A stretch of 64,000 bases of DNA from Mesorhabditis belari. Lineage: Eukaryota; Nematoda; Chromadorea; Rhabditida; Rhabditidae. Made by a program: the position numbers and the translations under genes. Location of the stretch: positions 744,001 to 808,000 of the forward strand of contig CAUEEP010000922.1 in the NCBI GenBank assembly GCA_958450365.1, read 5' to 3'. How positions within the stretch are numbered: position 1 is the stretch's first letter; every line of letters starts with the position of its first letter. Below are positions 11,567-21,957 of the stretch, in pieces. The notes beneath the pieces are model-generated. The model saw only the letters and a list, made by a program, of their open reading frames with translations. It was not told where the DNA came from and did no database searches.

Positions 11567-11853
11567 TATATGTTGTGTCCGATTTAGATTTCCGTCCGAT
11601 TTAGATTACAGTCTATATCGAAAGACAGTAACAGACCTTTGAAAAATGCAGAAAACTACAGAAAACGCTTAAGAACATATATTAAGCATGTTTATATTAT
11701 TGTTCAATCTATATAAGACGTATTATTGTTCAATCTATATAAGATTTAGATTGAATCTAAATCGGACGTCCGATACAGACTGTAATCTAAATCGGATGTC
11801 CGCGATAAGTTCAATCTAAATCGGACGGAAATCTAAATCGGACACAACATATA
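11567..11853. mobile_element. Palindromic MITE, ends TGTTGTGTCCGATTTAGATT
   Basis: The left end (ATATATGTTGTGTCCGATTT, then AGATTTCCGTCCGATTTAGA) is matched in inverse orientation at the right end (TCTAAATCGGACGGAAATCT, then AAATCGGACACAACATATAT). Internal sub-repeats of ATCTAAATCGGAC add nested hairpins. The element is about 285 bp and has no coding capacity. It is flanked by TATA-like sequence, so the target duplication is uncertain. Confidence 0.8.
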
Positions 11854-12462
11854 TATAGATATGGTTACTTTATTCAGGACCTGAGATAAAGTGCGCTAGA
11901 TTTAAGATTAATACACATCAATTCATACACAGAACGCGAGAAGGGCCGATAAAAAGCAACACGATATAATGGATGGAATGGATAGCACAGATAACGTCAA
12001 GAATCCACTAGAGCCTCAAGATCGAGACCATCTACAGATAATTTAAAGATTTCAAGACTATCGGACTCTCTCAAAACTCTGGGGGGAGTCCAATTTAGCA
12101 ACACGATATAATGGATGGAATATATGGAAAAGAGTATGTTACATAGACTAATTCAAGAGTCGACTAGAGTCTCTAAAATCAAGACCATCTACAGATAATT
12201 TAAAGAACCTCGAGACTATTGGACTCTCTCAAAACTCTGGGGAGTCGATTCCAAATTCTGGCAAATTCTGGCAATTTACAATTTTGAAACATTCTATTAA
12301 ATCCGTGACCAAGCGGCGGTGTTTAAGATCAAAAATTTTGAGTCTATCTGTGTAACTAAAGTATGCAAATTTGGCAAAAATCGATTTTCCATAGAGCTAT
12401 CTTCGTAAATCTCTGCTGGATTTTTTTTCTAGGCGAGAGATCTAGGCATTTCTAGCCTAGAT
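11854..12462. repeat. About 150-bp tandem duplication (11960-12245) and flanks
   Basis: Two tandem copies of a segment share CAACACGATATAATGGATGG, ACCATCTACAGATAATTTAA and GACTCTCTCAAAACTCTGGG. The copies start at about 11959 and 12091. No coding signal. The flank to 12462 contains CCAAATTCTGGCAAATTCTGG repeats. Confidence 0.7.
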
Positions 12463-12756
12463 TCTAGGCAACTTGTGTATGTGGAGGCCAAAATATAGAT
12501 GCATACTCTAGAATGGGTCTAACGCAAGTGCGATCAAACACTTTCAACCTTCAAGTTTACTTTTACTAATTTATAATTTAAAAACTCTTTAAACTTATAC
12601 AAAGATTTAAGATTGACACTTAATTTTCACAGTAAAGAAATTAAAAATCTTCACAGTAACTCTGTTACTGTGAAGTTACTGTTACTGTATTACTCATTCT
12701 AGAGTATGCATCTATAGTTTGGTCTCCACATGCACAAGTTGCCTAGAATCTAGTGT
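12463..12756. mobile_element. Inverted-repeat element, arms around GCATACTCTAGAATG
   Basis: The left arm, TTCTAGGCAACTTGTGTATG (12470) with ATGCATACTCTAGAATG (12501), is mirrored by CATTCTAGAGTATGCATCTA (12695) with TGCACAAGTTGCCTAGAATC (12731). The interior carries a small TAACTTCACAGTAACAG hairpin. It looks like a small MITE; terminal target duplications are not clear. Confidence 0.65.
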
Positions 12757-13233
12757 TTTAAATTGTAAAAATCTGTAACTTTCCATAGGCTCAATGAAAG
12801 TATTCAAATCGATTCCCATTTTTTTTCTTTTAACTGGCCAATCGCCAGCTGTCTTTAATGCTTTTTGTTTCTTTTTCGAAATAACAAACGCCCACTCGAT
12901 TTCCTTTAAAAAGAAGAAACCTTCATCCAAAAATCTTTCCTTTTTTCCCCTTCTTTTAATGAATTCAAATGGGAAATGAATGTCTAAAAAGAGAAAAAAA
13001 TTTCATAAATCTATTACTAAATTATTGATAACTCAATATATTTAGTAATAAATTTAGGAAATTCTATCGTTTTTTTGATATTTTATAGAAATTATTCTAG
13101 TAGAAGGGGAAATTTGAGAGCTAAAGAAAGTAAATAACAATATTGCAATAAGCAGTAAGCAATAATCAATCAATATTCCTCTTTGAAACCTTCCAACCTT
13201 GATCAAAAGCATTTAGGTAGATTAAAATGAATG
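12757..13233. other. Intergenic; unassigned open frame on the minus strand
   Basis: A minus-strand open frame (12712-12930) contains a charged stretch (KEIEWAFVISKKKQ, then DWPVKRKKMGIDLN), but it has no splice context or recognised domain. It is probably not a gene. Confidence 0.3.
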
Positions 13234-14197
13234 TATTGGGTTGTCCGAATGCGCGTTTTTACTATTTTGTAAATTTCTCAAGATATCGAACAGATGTATA
13301 TGAGTGTTAAATAGCTTTTAGTCTTCAAATAATAGCACTACTTTAACAAGTGAAGACTATTTTAACCATAAAACAAGTGAACAAGTGAACCAGCTAAACC
13401 CATTCAACTATTCACAAGGTTCAAGTGAATTTTAAACGTACTCTAAAATGTTTTAAAAGTCTCAAAGATTGTTTGAAAGCAATCCAGGCATACATTGAGC
13501 AATCTAGACACCGTATTCTACAAAGTTATTCAAGGCTATAGTTAATTTATCGTTAAGCTAGGCGAGTCAAAGCGAAGACTAAGCTATTGGGTTGTCCAGT
13601 TACTATTTTGTAAATTTCTCAAGATATCGAACAGATGTATATGAGTGTTATATATCATTCGAAAGCTGAAGATCTCCTCTACATTTTGGCATAAAAAAGT
13701 TTTTGAATTCATTCAACTTTTTGGGAAATTGACTGCACAAAGAGAGAGGTCGTTTTCAAAAAAAAAACCCATTCCAGCTTAGCTATTCCTCAAGTTTTAT
13801 GGTGGAAAATAACCGCCCAGAAAAGAAAGGTAAAGATGCTCTGAAATTGTTATATTTTTAAAAAGTGGGATTGATGTATCTATTGGCCAAACATCAAACG
13901 GTTAACTCAATTTGAGCGGAGCCAAAACTTGATCCAAAGGCACCCTTCCATTTTTTGGTCACCTCTTCTTCTGTCCAGTCAATTTGCCCAAAAGCTCGAC
14001 AAATTCAAAACCTTTTTGTATCAAAATGTAGAGGAGATCTTCAGCTTTCGAATAATACTCATATATATCTTTTTCTTGATCTTAATCTTGATCTTGATCT
14101 TAATCTTGATCTTGATCTTAATCTTGATCTTGATTTCGGTATCTTGAGAAATTTACAAAATAGTAAAAAACGCGCATTCATAACTGGACAACCCAAT
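13234..14197. mobile_element. Mariner-family MITE, ITR TTGGGTTGTCCAGTTATGAA
   Basis: Outer ends are TTGGGTTGTCC-GAATGCGCG (left) and CGCGCATTCATAACTGGACA followed by ACCCAA (right), both flanked by TA. A second internal TTGGGTTGTCCAGTTACTAT at about 13588 shows nesting of related copies. The same element occurs in opposite orientation at 25440-26470, and the ITR is shared with the transposase-bearing remnant at 35311-36072, which identifies the family as mariner. A short CTTGATCTTAAT array lies at 14075-14135. No intact transposase is present. Confidence 0.85.
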
Positions 14198-14885
14198 ATT
14201 ACTCTTACCAGGCCAAAGCCAAGCTTGGTCTGATTGGATAGGCCAAAAGCTGACATACATTACCAGATCATGACATACATTACATGACATACACTACCAG
14301 ATCTAAAGCCAAATCAAATCTACCCGTCCCACCCAAAGCTAGACACCTACAGGGTGCGGCACAAGTCTGGTTACAGACTCAGAACCGTGTATCGTAATGA
14401 AATATGAACGGATTCATGTTAACTTTATCTAAAATTAACAACAGTAATATAATCTATTTATATAATCAAAAAAATAGATCTCATTGTCTATTCACTTTTT
14501 CTCAAACAAATCTTGACTCAAAGAGATCTCATTTTCCAAAAGCTCTTCCATTTTTATTTCTCTTTTTTGTTTCTTTTTTTTTGATGCGAATGTTCCAAAC
14601 TCGGAGTCAAGATATAAAACTTTTTTTTGTTCTGAAAGATAAGAGAAAAGAAAAACTTCAAAAAAGGCTAAAAAAATGAAAGAATCTCTTCTCTTTTCCC
14701 ATTTTCGTTTCTTCTAAAATAGCAACTATACGAAAAATGGGAAATTTCTTACCTCAACTCGGCTTTTTAGGAAAAATTATTAGTTTTTTCTGGGCAAGTT
14801 ATTTTAGGTGACAAAAACGAGTCACTTGCCTCGAGGGAAAAGTCTTTTAGGGATTGAGAAAAATTGCATTAAAGGATTGTTAAGT
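14198..14885. other. Intergenic, no gene recognised
   Basis: Short direct repeats (GACATACATTACCAGATC) lie near 14250-14300. The remainder is AT-rich with poly-T runs. Nothing supportable as coding. Confidence 0.5.
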
Positions 14886-15076
14886 TACCGTATTTTCTGT
14901 AATAGTAGTGCAGTCTGTAATAGTAGTGCAGTCTATAATAGTAGTGCAGTCTGTAATAGTAGTGCAGTCTATAATAGTAGTGCGTCTGTAATAGTGGTGC
15001 AGTCTGTAATAGTAGTGCAGGCGGGAGGGGGGTTGAAAAAATAGTAGTGCGCACTACTATTACAGAAAATACGGTA
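14886..15076. mobile_element. Small palindromic MITE, ends ACCGTATTTTCTGTAATAGT
   Basis: The left end ACCGTATTTTCTGTAATAGT (then AGTGC) is mirrored by GCACTACTATTACAGAAAAT (then ACGGT) on the right, with TA flanks. The interior is a tandem array of GTCTGTAATAGTAGTGCA units, so the element is little more than its own terminal repeat amplified. Related ends occur at 37507-37976. Confidence 0.8.
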
Positions 15077-16779
15077 TTAAGGTTGGATTTGAAAAGTTCA
15101 ATCCTGCCTGAGCTTTTCCTTGAATCCTTTGATTTTGTTTGCTTTTCTGATTGAATTTGGGGATAATTTCCCTCTCAATAACAGCTCAATAACAGCTCAA
15201 TAACAGCTCAATAACAGCTCAATAACAACTGTCAGTTATTCGAGATCGAGAAAAACATAAAACATGAAAAGGTGTCGAGTAAATATCAACAAGGCTTTCT
15301 CTTTTTTCAGATTTCTTTTCCATAAAGCTGATATCTGTCTCGTGACTATTACTCTGAAAAGAACAAAAATTGACAAAACCTGGGGAAACAGAGTAGAATG
15401 TGAAGAGTAGAAAGTGATCATGTCTGATATGACTGATAGAAGATCTTTTAAAGATTACTCTTTTAAAGATTGCTGTACTTTTACGTAGTATAAAGTTTGA
15501 GATACGAGAATCTAATGAACAAGGAGAGAACAAAAAGCCACCGGGATTACTGTATACCTTACTGAGAGACAATCGATCTGCAAACAGAATCTTTGTGAGA
15601 TTGAAACTGAATCTAGAGATTCTATAAGCATTTCAGATTGATTCGCTTGTTGTTAGAGGAAAGCCTTTCCCTAGCTAGCTAGCTAGAAGAGCCTTTCCCT
15701 AGCTAGCTAGCTAGGAAACCCTTTCCCTAGCTAGCTAGGAAAAGGCAAGCACTTGCCGTGACCTTTTGGAACAAGACCAAATCCATCTTAGAGAATCTTT
15801 TAGCTTCTTTTGGCTTTGAATCGTTTAACTGTTCTTTATGTGCGTTCTCAATCGTACATCATCTGGCACACCGTTGCTCTGGATACATTTCACAATTTTT
15901 AAATTTCTAATTTTTTCTAGGGCTTAGATGCCAATTTTTGTTATTTTCAGAGCTTCTCGGCTCACAAGACAGATATGATGACCATCCAACATTGCCCATC
16001 GACAGATATGATGACCATCCAACAAAACACTCAAACTATTCAAAGCTAAAAGAAGCACAAACAAAACCCAAACGTCGAATGCCAATTTTTGTTATTTGTC
16101 AGAGCTTTACCAGTTCTTCTCCAAACGTCGAACCCTAGGCTCCTTGCTTCGTATCCAATCCAACTACCACTCGGCCACCATGACATCTTTCCATGACATC
16201 CAACTACCACCATGGCATCCAACTACCACTCTGCCACCATTTATCTCTCTCAACTGAACTTAAACCTCAAGATCTTTTTTCCTGGAATTCCATACGAAAC
16301 TTTGAGCGCTTATAACTTTTGACAGGATGCTGCTTTGCAAAAACAGTAAACCGATTCAGTAACAGTTGGCTTTCAGTCACAAGTTAGATTTTTGGGATAC
16401 AAGCTGAAATGTTTATCATTCTATTGGTAATTTGGATCAGTTCTCAAGGGCTTATAGCCGATATAAGCTCTAAATTTTTCTATTCTTTCAATATTTTCTA
16501 CGTCAGTGATTATATGGTTCATTTCATTTGGCCACCACACCCTGTTGACATTCCCTTGTCAGTTATACTAAATATCCATACTAAATATCCATACCATACT
16601 CCATAATTTTCTCCAATATTGGGACTATTGTAAGTGATTTGTTTTGATGTTTGATCACATAAACAAAGGCATTCATTACGAAGAAAAGGAAGCGGTTTAC
16701 TGTAGGAAGTACTCTAATCTACCTTTTTTCCAATTTAGATTACAGAAATGTTTCATATTGCTGTTTTGGAGATAGAAAA
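15077..16779. other. Intergenic with short tandem repeats
   Basis: Contains CAATAACAGCT tandem copies (15176-15230), three copies of AGCCTTTCCCTAGCTAGCTAG (15660-15735), a duplicated CAGATATGATGACCATCCAAC (15970 and 16002), ATGCCAATTTTTGTTATT twice, and CAACTACCACCATGGCATC repeats (16160-16240). 16290-16505 is a dispersed repeat matching about 2160-2360 directly and about 22300-22400 inverted. No gene was seen. Confidence 0.55.
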
Positions 16780-16945
16780 TAGAAGATCTGATAGAGGATC
16801 TGATAGAGGATCTGATAGAGGATCTGATAGAGGATCTGATAGAGGATCTGATAGAGGATCTGATAGAGGATCTGATAGAAGATCTGATAGACGATCTGAT
16901 AGAGGATCTGATAGAGGATCTGATAGAGGATCTGATAGAAGATCC
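16780..16945. repeat. 12-bp minisatellite (GATCTGATAGAG)n
   Basis: About 13 tandem copies with occasional AAGATCTGATAGAC variants. A 12-bp unit keeps every frame open (Arg-Gly-Ser-Asp on one strand, Leu-Tyr-Gln-Ile on the other), so the apparent reading frames are artefacts. Confidence 0.95.
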
Positions 16946-17082
16946 TTAGGACGATTCTAGTAGAAAGTTTAAGAGCTGAAATACGAGTGTCCATTGAAAA
17001 GAAATGTAAAAATTTGTGATTTATTGAAAGAATTGATTAGTACAAATGGATTTATTACAAAATGATTTATCAGAATTTTCTT

Positions 17083-18607
17083 TTATCCCATGACTCGTCG
17101 ATAGTATGCCGTGTAGGCTTCAGTCCCGAAGGCAGTCTCGGCACGGATTTTCATGATGAAATTGTTGTAGTCGGTTTGCTCAATTTGACGCTCAAACTGA
17201 AAATCGGTTTTGAAAAGGTTTGAAAGGATTTGTTTATCTTATAGTTATAACCATTAGGTAATGATTATAACCATTACCTAATAGTATAATCATTACCTAA
17301 TAATCTCCTAATGACCTAATGGCCTATATTCAGCCAACTTTGATTACCTCTCTAATCTCGAGTTCTCTATTTTGACTATTGCCAACGTCGAAGCTTCTCG
17401 AGAGAAATTGTTTCAAATGAAAAGTCATAATTTGTCCAGAGACTTGTCCTTGTTCCATCATTGACCAACCTAAAAATAGGGAATGATTTCTAGGAGATTT
17501 ATTTCTCATCTTTACAAGGTAAGAGTTAGAAAAAAGTCAAGCAATCATATGAAATTTAAACTGAAACCTTCAGAGCTTGTCGTTAAATAGGCTAAATGAA
17601 TTCTCGGATCGCGTCGAGTTGCATTCTGAAAGTTTTCATTCATTAAAATCAAAACGACATTCAAAACGATGTCATTCAAAACGATTTCCCAACATTCATC
17701 ATGCATTTATCGATTCTGTTAGAATTCTATATCATGCAATGTCTCTATCATAGCATGCAATATCAAATCTCTTCTCTCCGAGCATTAAACCTCTTTTATT
17801 TTCTTTCCTTTCGCATCATATTCGGCGTACAATTTGCGCACTTTTGTCTGATTTGACTGAAACATTTTATTGACTTTTATTTATTATCATTTATTGCTAA
17901 AAGCGAGAAAAGCTTAAAGAATAGTTAATTAAAGAAATGACGATTTAATTAAAGTAAAAGCCTACGTAAATTTACCTTAACTGGCATATAACCGTAATCA
18001 TGACGAAGCACAGCTCCAGCTCCATCGAAATAAGTATGCCTGAAATATAATGAGATAATAGAAAAATAGAAAAATCGAAAAGAAAGCAAATCTAATCAAA
18101 AATCTAATCAAATCTAATCAAATCAATTTTACTAACAAAGCAAAGATTACAATTTTTGATTTTATTAGCTCTGATTTGCTCACGTAATGTTAATGGCTCG
18201 AGCTCCGAATTTCGGGATTGGATTTATTGCGTAATCGATTTGATCTGGTGGAGGGATTTCGTTGGCTCTGAAACAAAGAATTATTCAATTCAAATTCAAA
18301 TTTTATTCTTAGATTAAAGTTCTAAAAGATTTTGAAGGAGTTACGATAAAAGAATTTACGATTTCTTTAAATTTCCCTCACAAACCTGCCAGAAATGTGT
18401 GTACGTTTCCAAAGGCCGATTATATTCTGCACAGGTCGCAGATCCCAAGGCATCAAATTGCGATCATATCCTGAAATGAAGGAAAAAGAAATTGAATTTT
18501 AAAGTTCTATTAAAGAAGAACAAGATTGACTTACGATCCTCGTATCTTGCAGCAACAAAGACGATCAAAAGCGCGATGATTGACGAGAGGAATATTCTCG
18601 TAAACAT
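17083..18607 (-). CDS. Secreted nitrobindin-like (THAP4 heme-binding-domain family) protein
   Basis: Eight exons join in phase into about 221 residues, from an ATG at 18607 to a stop at 17083. The first exon is a signal peptide (MFTRIFLSSIIALLIVFVAA), so the product should be secreted. The rest follows the nitrobindin/THAP4 C-terminal beta-barrel pattern: an early IIGLWKR (family G-x-W), then INITHTYFDGAGAVLRHDYG (family YTQ...G...H.E.GY), LAYLTTSSEG, and a closing strand NNFIMKIRAETAFGTEAYTA. In the family, this last segment carries the heme-ligating His (PH-x-x-A); here an aromatic residue appears in its place, and the glycine-rich GxWxGxG motif is also degenerate, so heme or NO binding is doubtful. 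Introns are 50-150 bp with TTTTCAG or TTTTAG ends. The family call is by pattern only; a more distant lipocalin-like fold is the alternative. Confidence 0.7.
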
Positions 18608-18740
18608 TCTGTAAACGAGAATTATGAAAAGAAATGGAAAGAAATGGAAAGAAATGGAAAGAAATGGAAAGAAATGGAAAGAAAAGGAAATCAAGAAAGA
18701 AAATAAAGAAAGAAAACCAAGAAAGAAAATGAAGAAAAGA

Positions 18741-19002
18741 AAAGTTCCCCAAAAAGGCTATTTATTTTAGAGCGAGTCAGTTTTGCAACATGAGGGCGCG
18801 CGTTGTCGTGGATGAGAACGATCTTTGACTTGGAGGGCCTATTCTCCTTCAGGGATTCATTCACCTTTCCCAACTGCCCACTGAATTTGATTGCATTAAT
18901 GGTCGTCTTACTGACAATAGCCCGCAGTTTTCGTCTTGCTGACGTCTTGCTTGTCTTGCTGTCACATATGACAATAGCCCGCAGTTTTCAATTCACCAAC
19001 CC
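18741..19002 (-). pseudogene. Mariner transposase fragment (left palindrome arm)
   Basis: The minus strand encodes GQLGKVNESLKENRPSKSKI, then VLIHDNARPHVAKLTRSK, the segment around the second catalytic Asp of mariner DD34D transposases. It is truncated at 18741 and ends at the ITR near 19000. It is inactive because both the first and third catalytic Asp regions are missing. Confidence 0.85.
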
Positions 19003-19310
19003 AATATTTATTATACTTTATTGGATTGTCTTTCTTTATATAATAATAATTATACTTTAAAATATAAGGAATATTTTAAAGTATAATTATTATTATATAA
19101 AGAACGCTAAAAGGCTCAAAAGGCTCAACAATTGCTATGCGACAATGCTAGTTTGAGTCTTTTGGCTTTATGTAATAGAATGAGTTGGTAGGAATGATGG
19201 GTATTTTATAAATTTACATATTCTATGAACTTTAAACTAATTGGAATCTAATAATACAATCAAACAGTGCAATAAGTTAATTGAATAAGTTACTATTGAT
19301 AAGAACTATT

Positions 19311-20025
19311 TCAAATCTTTGAAATAAGTTCTACACTCAATTCAATGATTCAGTGAAAAAAACAGATCCAAAACAGATCCAAAACAATCCAAAACAATCT
19401 TATAAAGTTAAACTTGAAGAATTGTAGTTAGATCTTCTAAACCAGATTTGTTTAATTTTTTAGAAAGTTGAATATAAAATCAATATTGATACTGTATTCA
19501 TTTAGAAAGCTAATTTTAATTTAAAAAGTACTTAAAGGTCATTATCAGCTAAACGAATCGATAAAAGGTGGAGTGATAAAACTGATAAAAGCTTTGAATG
19601 GAATTAAAAGAGAAAAAGAGATGATAATGGATGAAGAATAAAGAAGAAATGAAAGAAAATGAAGAAAAGCTTTCAAAAGAAAAGAAACACAAAGATGATA
19701 ATGGAAAAATGATCCAAAGATGGCATCGAAAAGGAGAAAATGGAGAGGAAGAGTGGAGAGGAAGAGAGGAGAGGAAGAGAGGAGAGGAAGAGTGGAGAAG
19801 AGAACGAGTTCTTCTTCACTCAGCTGTGGCTTCTGTCTTTTCTCAAGATTTCTCGATTTCTCGATTTTTCACTCTTTCAAAAGTGTTTTCTCTATAATTT
19901 CCTTAAACAAACTATCGTTATCACTTTTTTTTGGTCCTTTAAAGTCATTCTAATTGTCTAGGAATTGGATTAAACCAAGAAAAACCCTAATTGCACTGTT
20001 AAGCTTGTATTTTTTGATCTCAATT
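19311..20025. other. Spacer of the palindrome
   Basis: AT-rich DNA with GAGAGGAAGAG purine repeats (19738-19800). Three overlapping open frames are repeat-driven (Glu/Arg-rich). No gene was recognised. Confidence 0.5.
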
Positions 20026-20328
20026 AATAGCTCTTATCAATAGTAACTTATTCAATTAACTTATGCACTGTTTGATTGTATTATTGGATTCCAACTAGTT
20101 TAAAGTTCATAGAATATGTAAATTTATAAAATACCCATCATTCCTACCAACTTCTTCTATTACATAAAGCCAAAAGACTCAAACTAGCATTGTCGCATAG
20201 CAATTGTTGAGCCTTTTGAGTCTTTTAGCGTTCTTTATATAATAATAATTATACTTTAAAATATTCCTTATATTTTAAAGTATAATTATTATTATATAAA
20301 GAAAGACAATCCAATAAAGTATAATAAA

Positions 20329-20907
20329 TATTGGGTTGGTGAATTGAAAACTGCGGGCTATTGTCATATGTGACAGCAAGACAAGCAAGACGTCAGCAAG
20401 ACGAAAACTGCGGGCTATTGTCAGCAAGACGACCATTAATGCAATCAAATTCAGTGGGCAGTTGGGAAAGGTGAATGAATCCCTGAAGGAGAATAGGCCC
20501 TCCAAGTCAAAGATCGTTCTCATCCACGACAACGCGCGCCCTCATGTTGCAAAACTGACTCGCTCTAAAATAAATAGCCTTTTTGGGAACTTTTGGCGCA
20601 TTCCCCATACAGTCCGGACCTTTTGATTACTATTTATTCCGGATCATGAGTAATGAGCTTGCGGGAGAACACTTCGATTTTGAAGAAGCAGTCAAAAATT
20701 GGCTTTGAAAGTTTTTCGATTCAAAACCAAAATCCTACTACGAAAGAGGAATCCGCAAATTGCCTGTCAAATGGGCAGAAGTCGTCAATAATAATGGAAA
20801 TTATTTGGAATGGATTTATGGTTTTATGTTGAATAAATTTTAGTTCAAAGTACTGTAGTTATCTATAAATCTATAAGTCTCGCAGTTTTCAATTCACCAA
20901 CCTAATA
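20329..20907 (+). mobile_element. Deleted mariner element (right palindrome arm and beyond)
   Basis: Ends are TTGGGTTGGTGAATTGAAAA and its complement TTTTCAATTCACCAACCTAA, flanked by TA. The interior keeps the middle of the transposase (KIVLIHDNARPHVAKLT), a broken copy of the FDYYLF region (third Asp) and the C-terminal tail, including the frame that reads FQNQNPTTKEESANCL in the sister copy. The N-terminal DNA-binding half is gone and several frameshifts and stops are present. The same family is at 50868-51837. Confidence 0.85.
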
Positions 20908-21957
20908 TTATCTTCTAACTGGCAGTTCGATACACCTTGACAATGCAAATCTTTTCAATTTCAATCTTTTCAAATAAAACCCTTTCAAACTTTTCTTCAA
21001 AATTGATACTGAAAAGCACTTGGATTTATAGATTTATAGATAACTACAGTACTGGACAATGAAATATGATATTTGAAAAGCGATCGTCACTTTCGCGCGT
21101 CTGTAACTCCCTTGTCTTTGAGTCTAAACTATTAGTGTTAAACATTTTCTGAAAGCTCTTTTCAAGGGCTACACAATGGTAATATTAATATTTAGAAATA
21201 CGGTAAAGACAAGGGAGTTACAGACTTGCGAAAGTGACGATCTTTTTTCAAATATGATATTTCATTGTCCAGTAGTGTATCTTTATAGATTTATAGAAAT
21301 AAGAAAATAAAGCTTAAAACTAAAGCAATCGACAATAAAATGCCAAAAGAATCTTCTGAAACAATGGCAAAAAAACGAATCGGGCAAATGGTTTATCTTT
21401 AGAAAGATCTACTCGATGAAGATCCACGAAAAATCGAACTCATTTCGTTTTTGCTGCTTTCGTGCACCATAAAATTGCTGTAATTTCAAAGATTCAAATA
21501 AAATCCATAAACAAAAAAAAGAAAAAAAGAAAAAGAAAAGTGATCAATCAAAAAAAAAATGATCGAAAAATAATCTAGCGGAACGGAGACGGAAAATTTC
21601 TCTGATTTCTCTGATTAAAAAAGGTTTTCAACAAGATTTTTGATAACTAGTCGAAAAAAACTTTACCATTTTATAGGTAAACTCCTAAAAACGAGTCGAC
21701 TTTCTGTAAAAAAAAACCAGTGAAAACACAGTGAAGTGAAGATTTTTTGACAAGAATGAACACAAAAGAGTGACAGATTTCTGTGTAAAACTTGGCTTGG
21801 CAAAAAGTTATTTAAAAAGTTATTTAACAAGTTATTTAACAAGTTATTTAACAAGTTATCTAACAAGCTATTCAACAAGTGATTTAAAAAGTTTATTGAA
21901 TTGATTAAACCCGTATTAAATCGTTGAGGAATCGAAGTTTCAATTTTTTTAAAAATT
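20908..21957. other. Intergenic with a dispersed repeat
   Basis: 20931-21045 is an inverted copy of the segment at about 47083-47190 (AAGTGCTTTT...ATCAATTTTGAAG). 21820-21880 is a tandem TTATTTAACAAG repeat. A short minus-strand open stretch near 21400-21485 could be a stray exon but has no partner. Confidence 0.5.
21050..21274. mobile_element. Tc1/mariner-type MITE, ITR CTGGACAATGAAATATGATA
   Basis: Inverted ends CTGGACAATGAAATATGATA (left) and TATCATATTTGAAAA complement (right) are flanked by TA. Arms extend through CGATCGTCACTTTCGC and TGTAACTCCCTTGTCTTTGA. It is about 225 bp and non-coding. A second copy is at 57234-57458, at the start of an intron. Confidence 0.85.

Larger units (their letters stand above)
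18741..20594. repeat. 1.85-kb palindrome with mariner-derived arms
   Basis: The left arm (18741-19310) and right arm (20026-20594) are near-identical inverted repeats of about 570 bp around a 715-bp unique spacer (19311-20025). Each arm contains, from outside in, part of a mariner transposase gene (IHDNARPHVAKLT motif), a mariner ITR (TTGGGTTGGTGAATTGAAAA), an AT-rich palindrome (AATATAAGGAATATT core) and about 200 bp of a dispersed repeat that also occurs once at 47215-47465. The spacer contains purine-rich repeats and no recognised gene. Confidence 0.9.

Noticed and set aside
16740..16994. Arg-Gly-Ser-Asp repeat protein
   Set aside because: 12-bp minisatellite artefact; no start context, splice sites or conservation signal.
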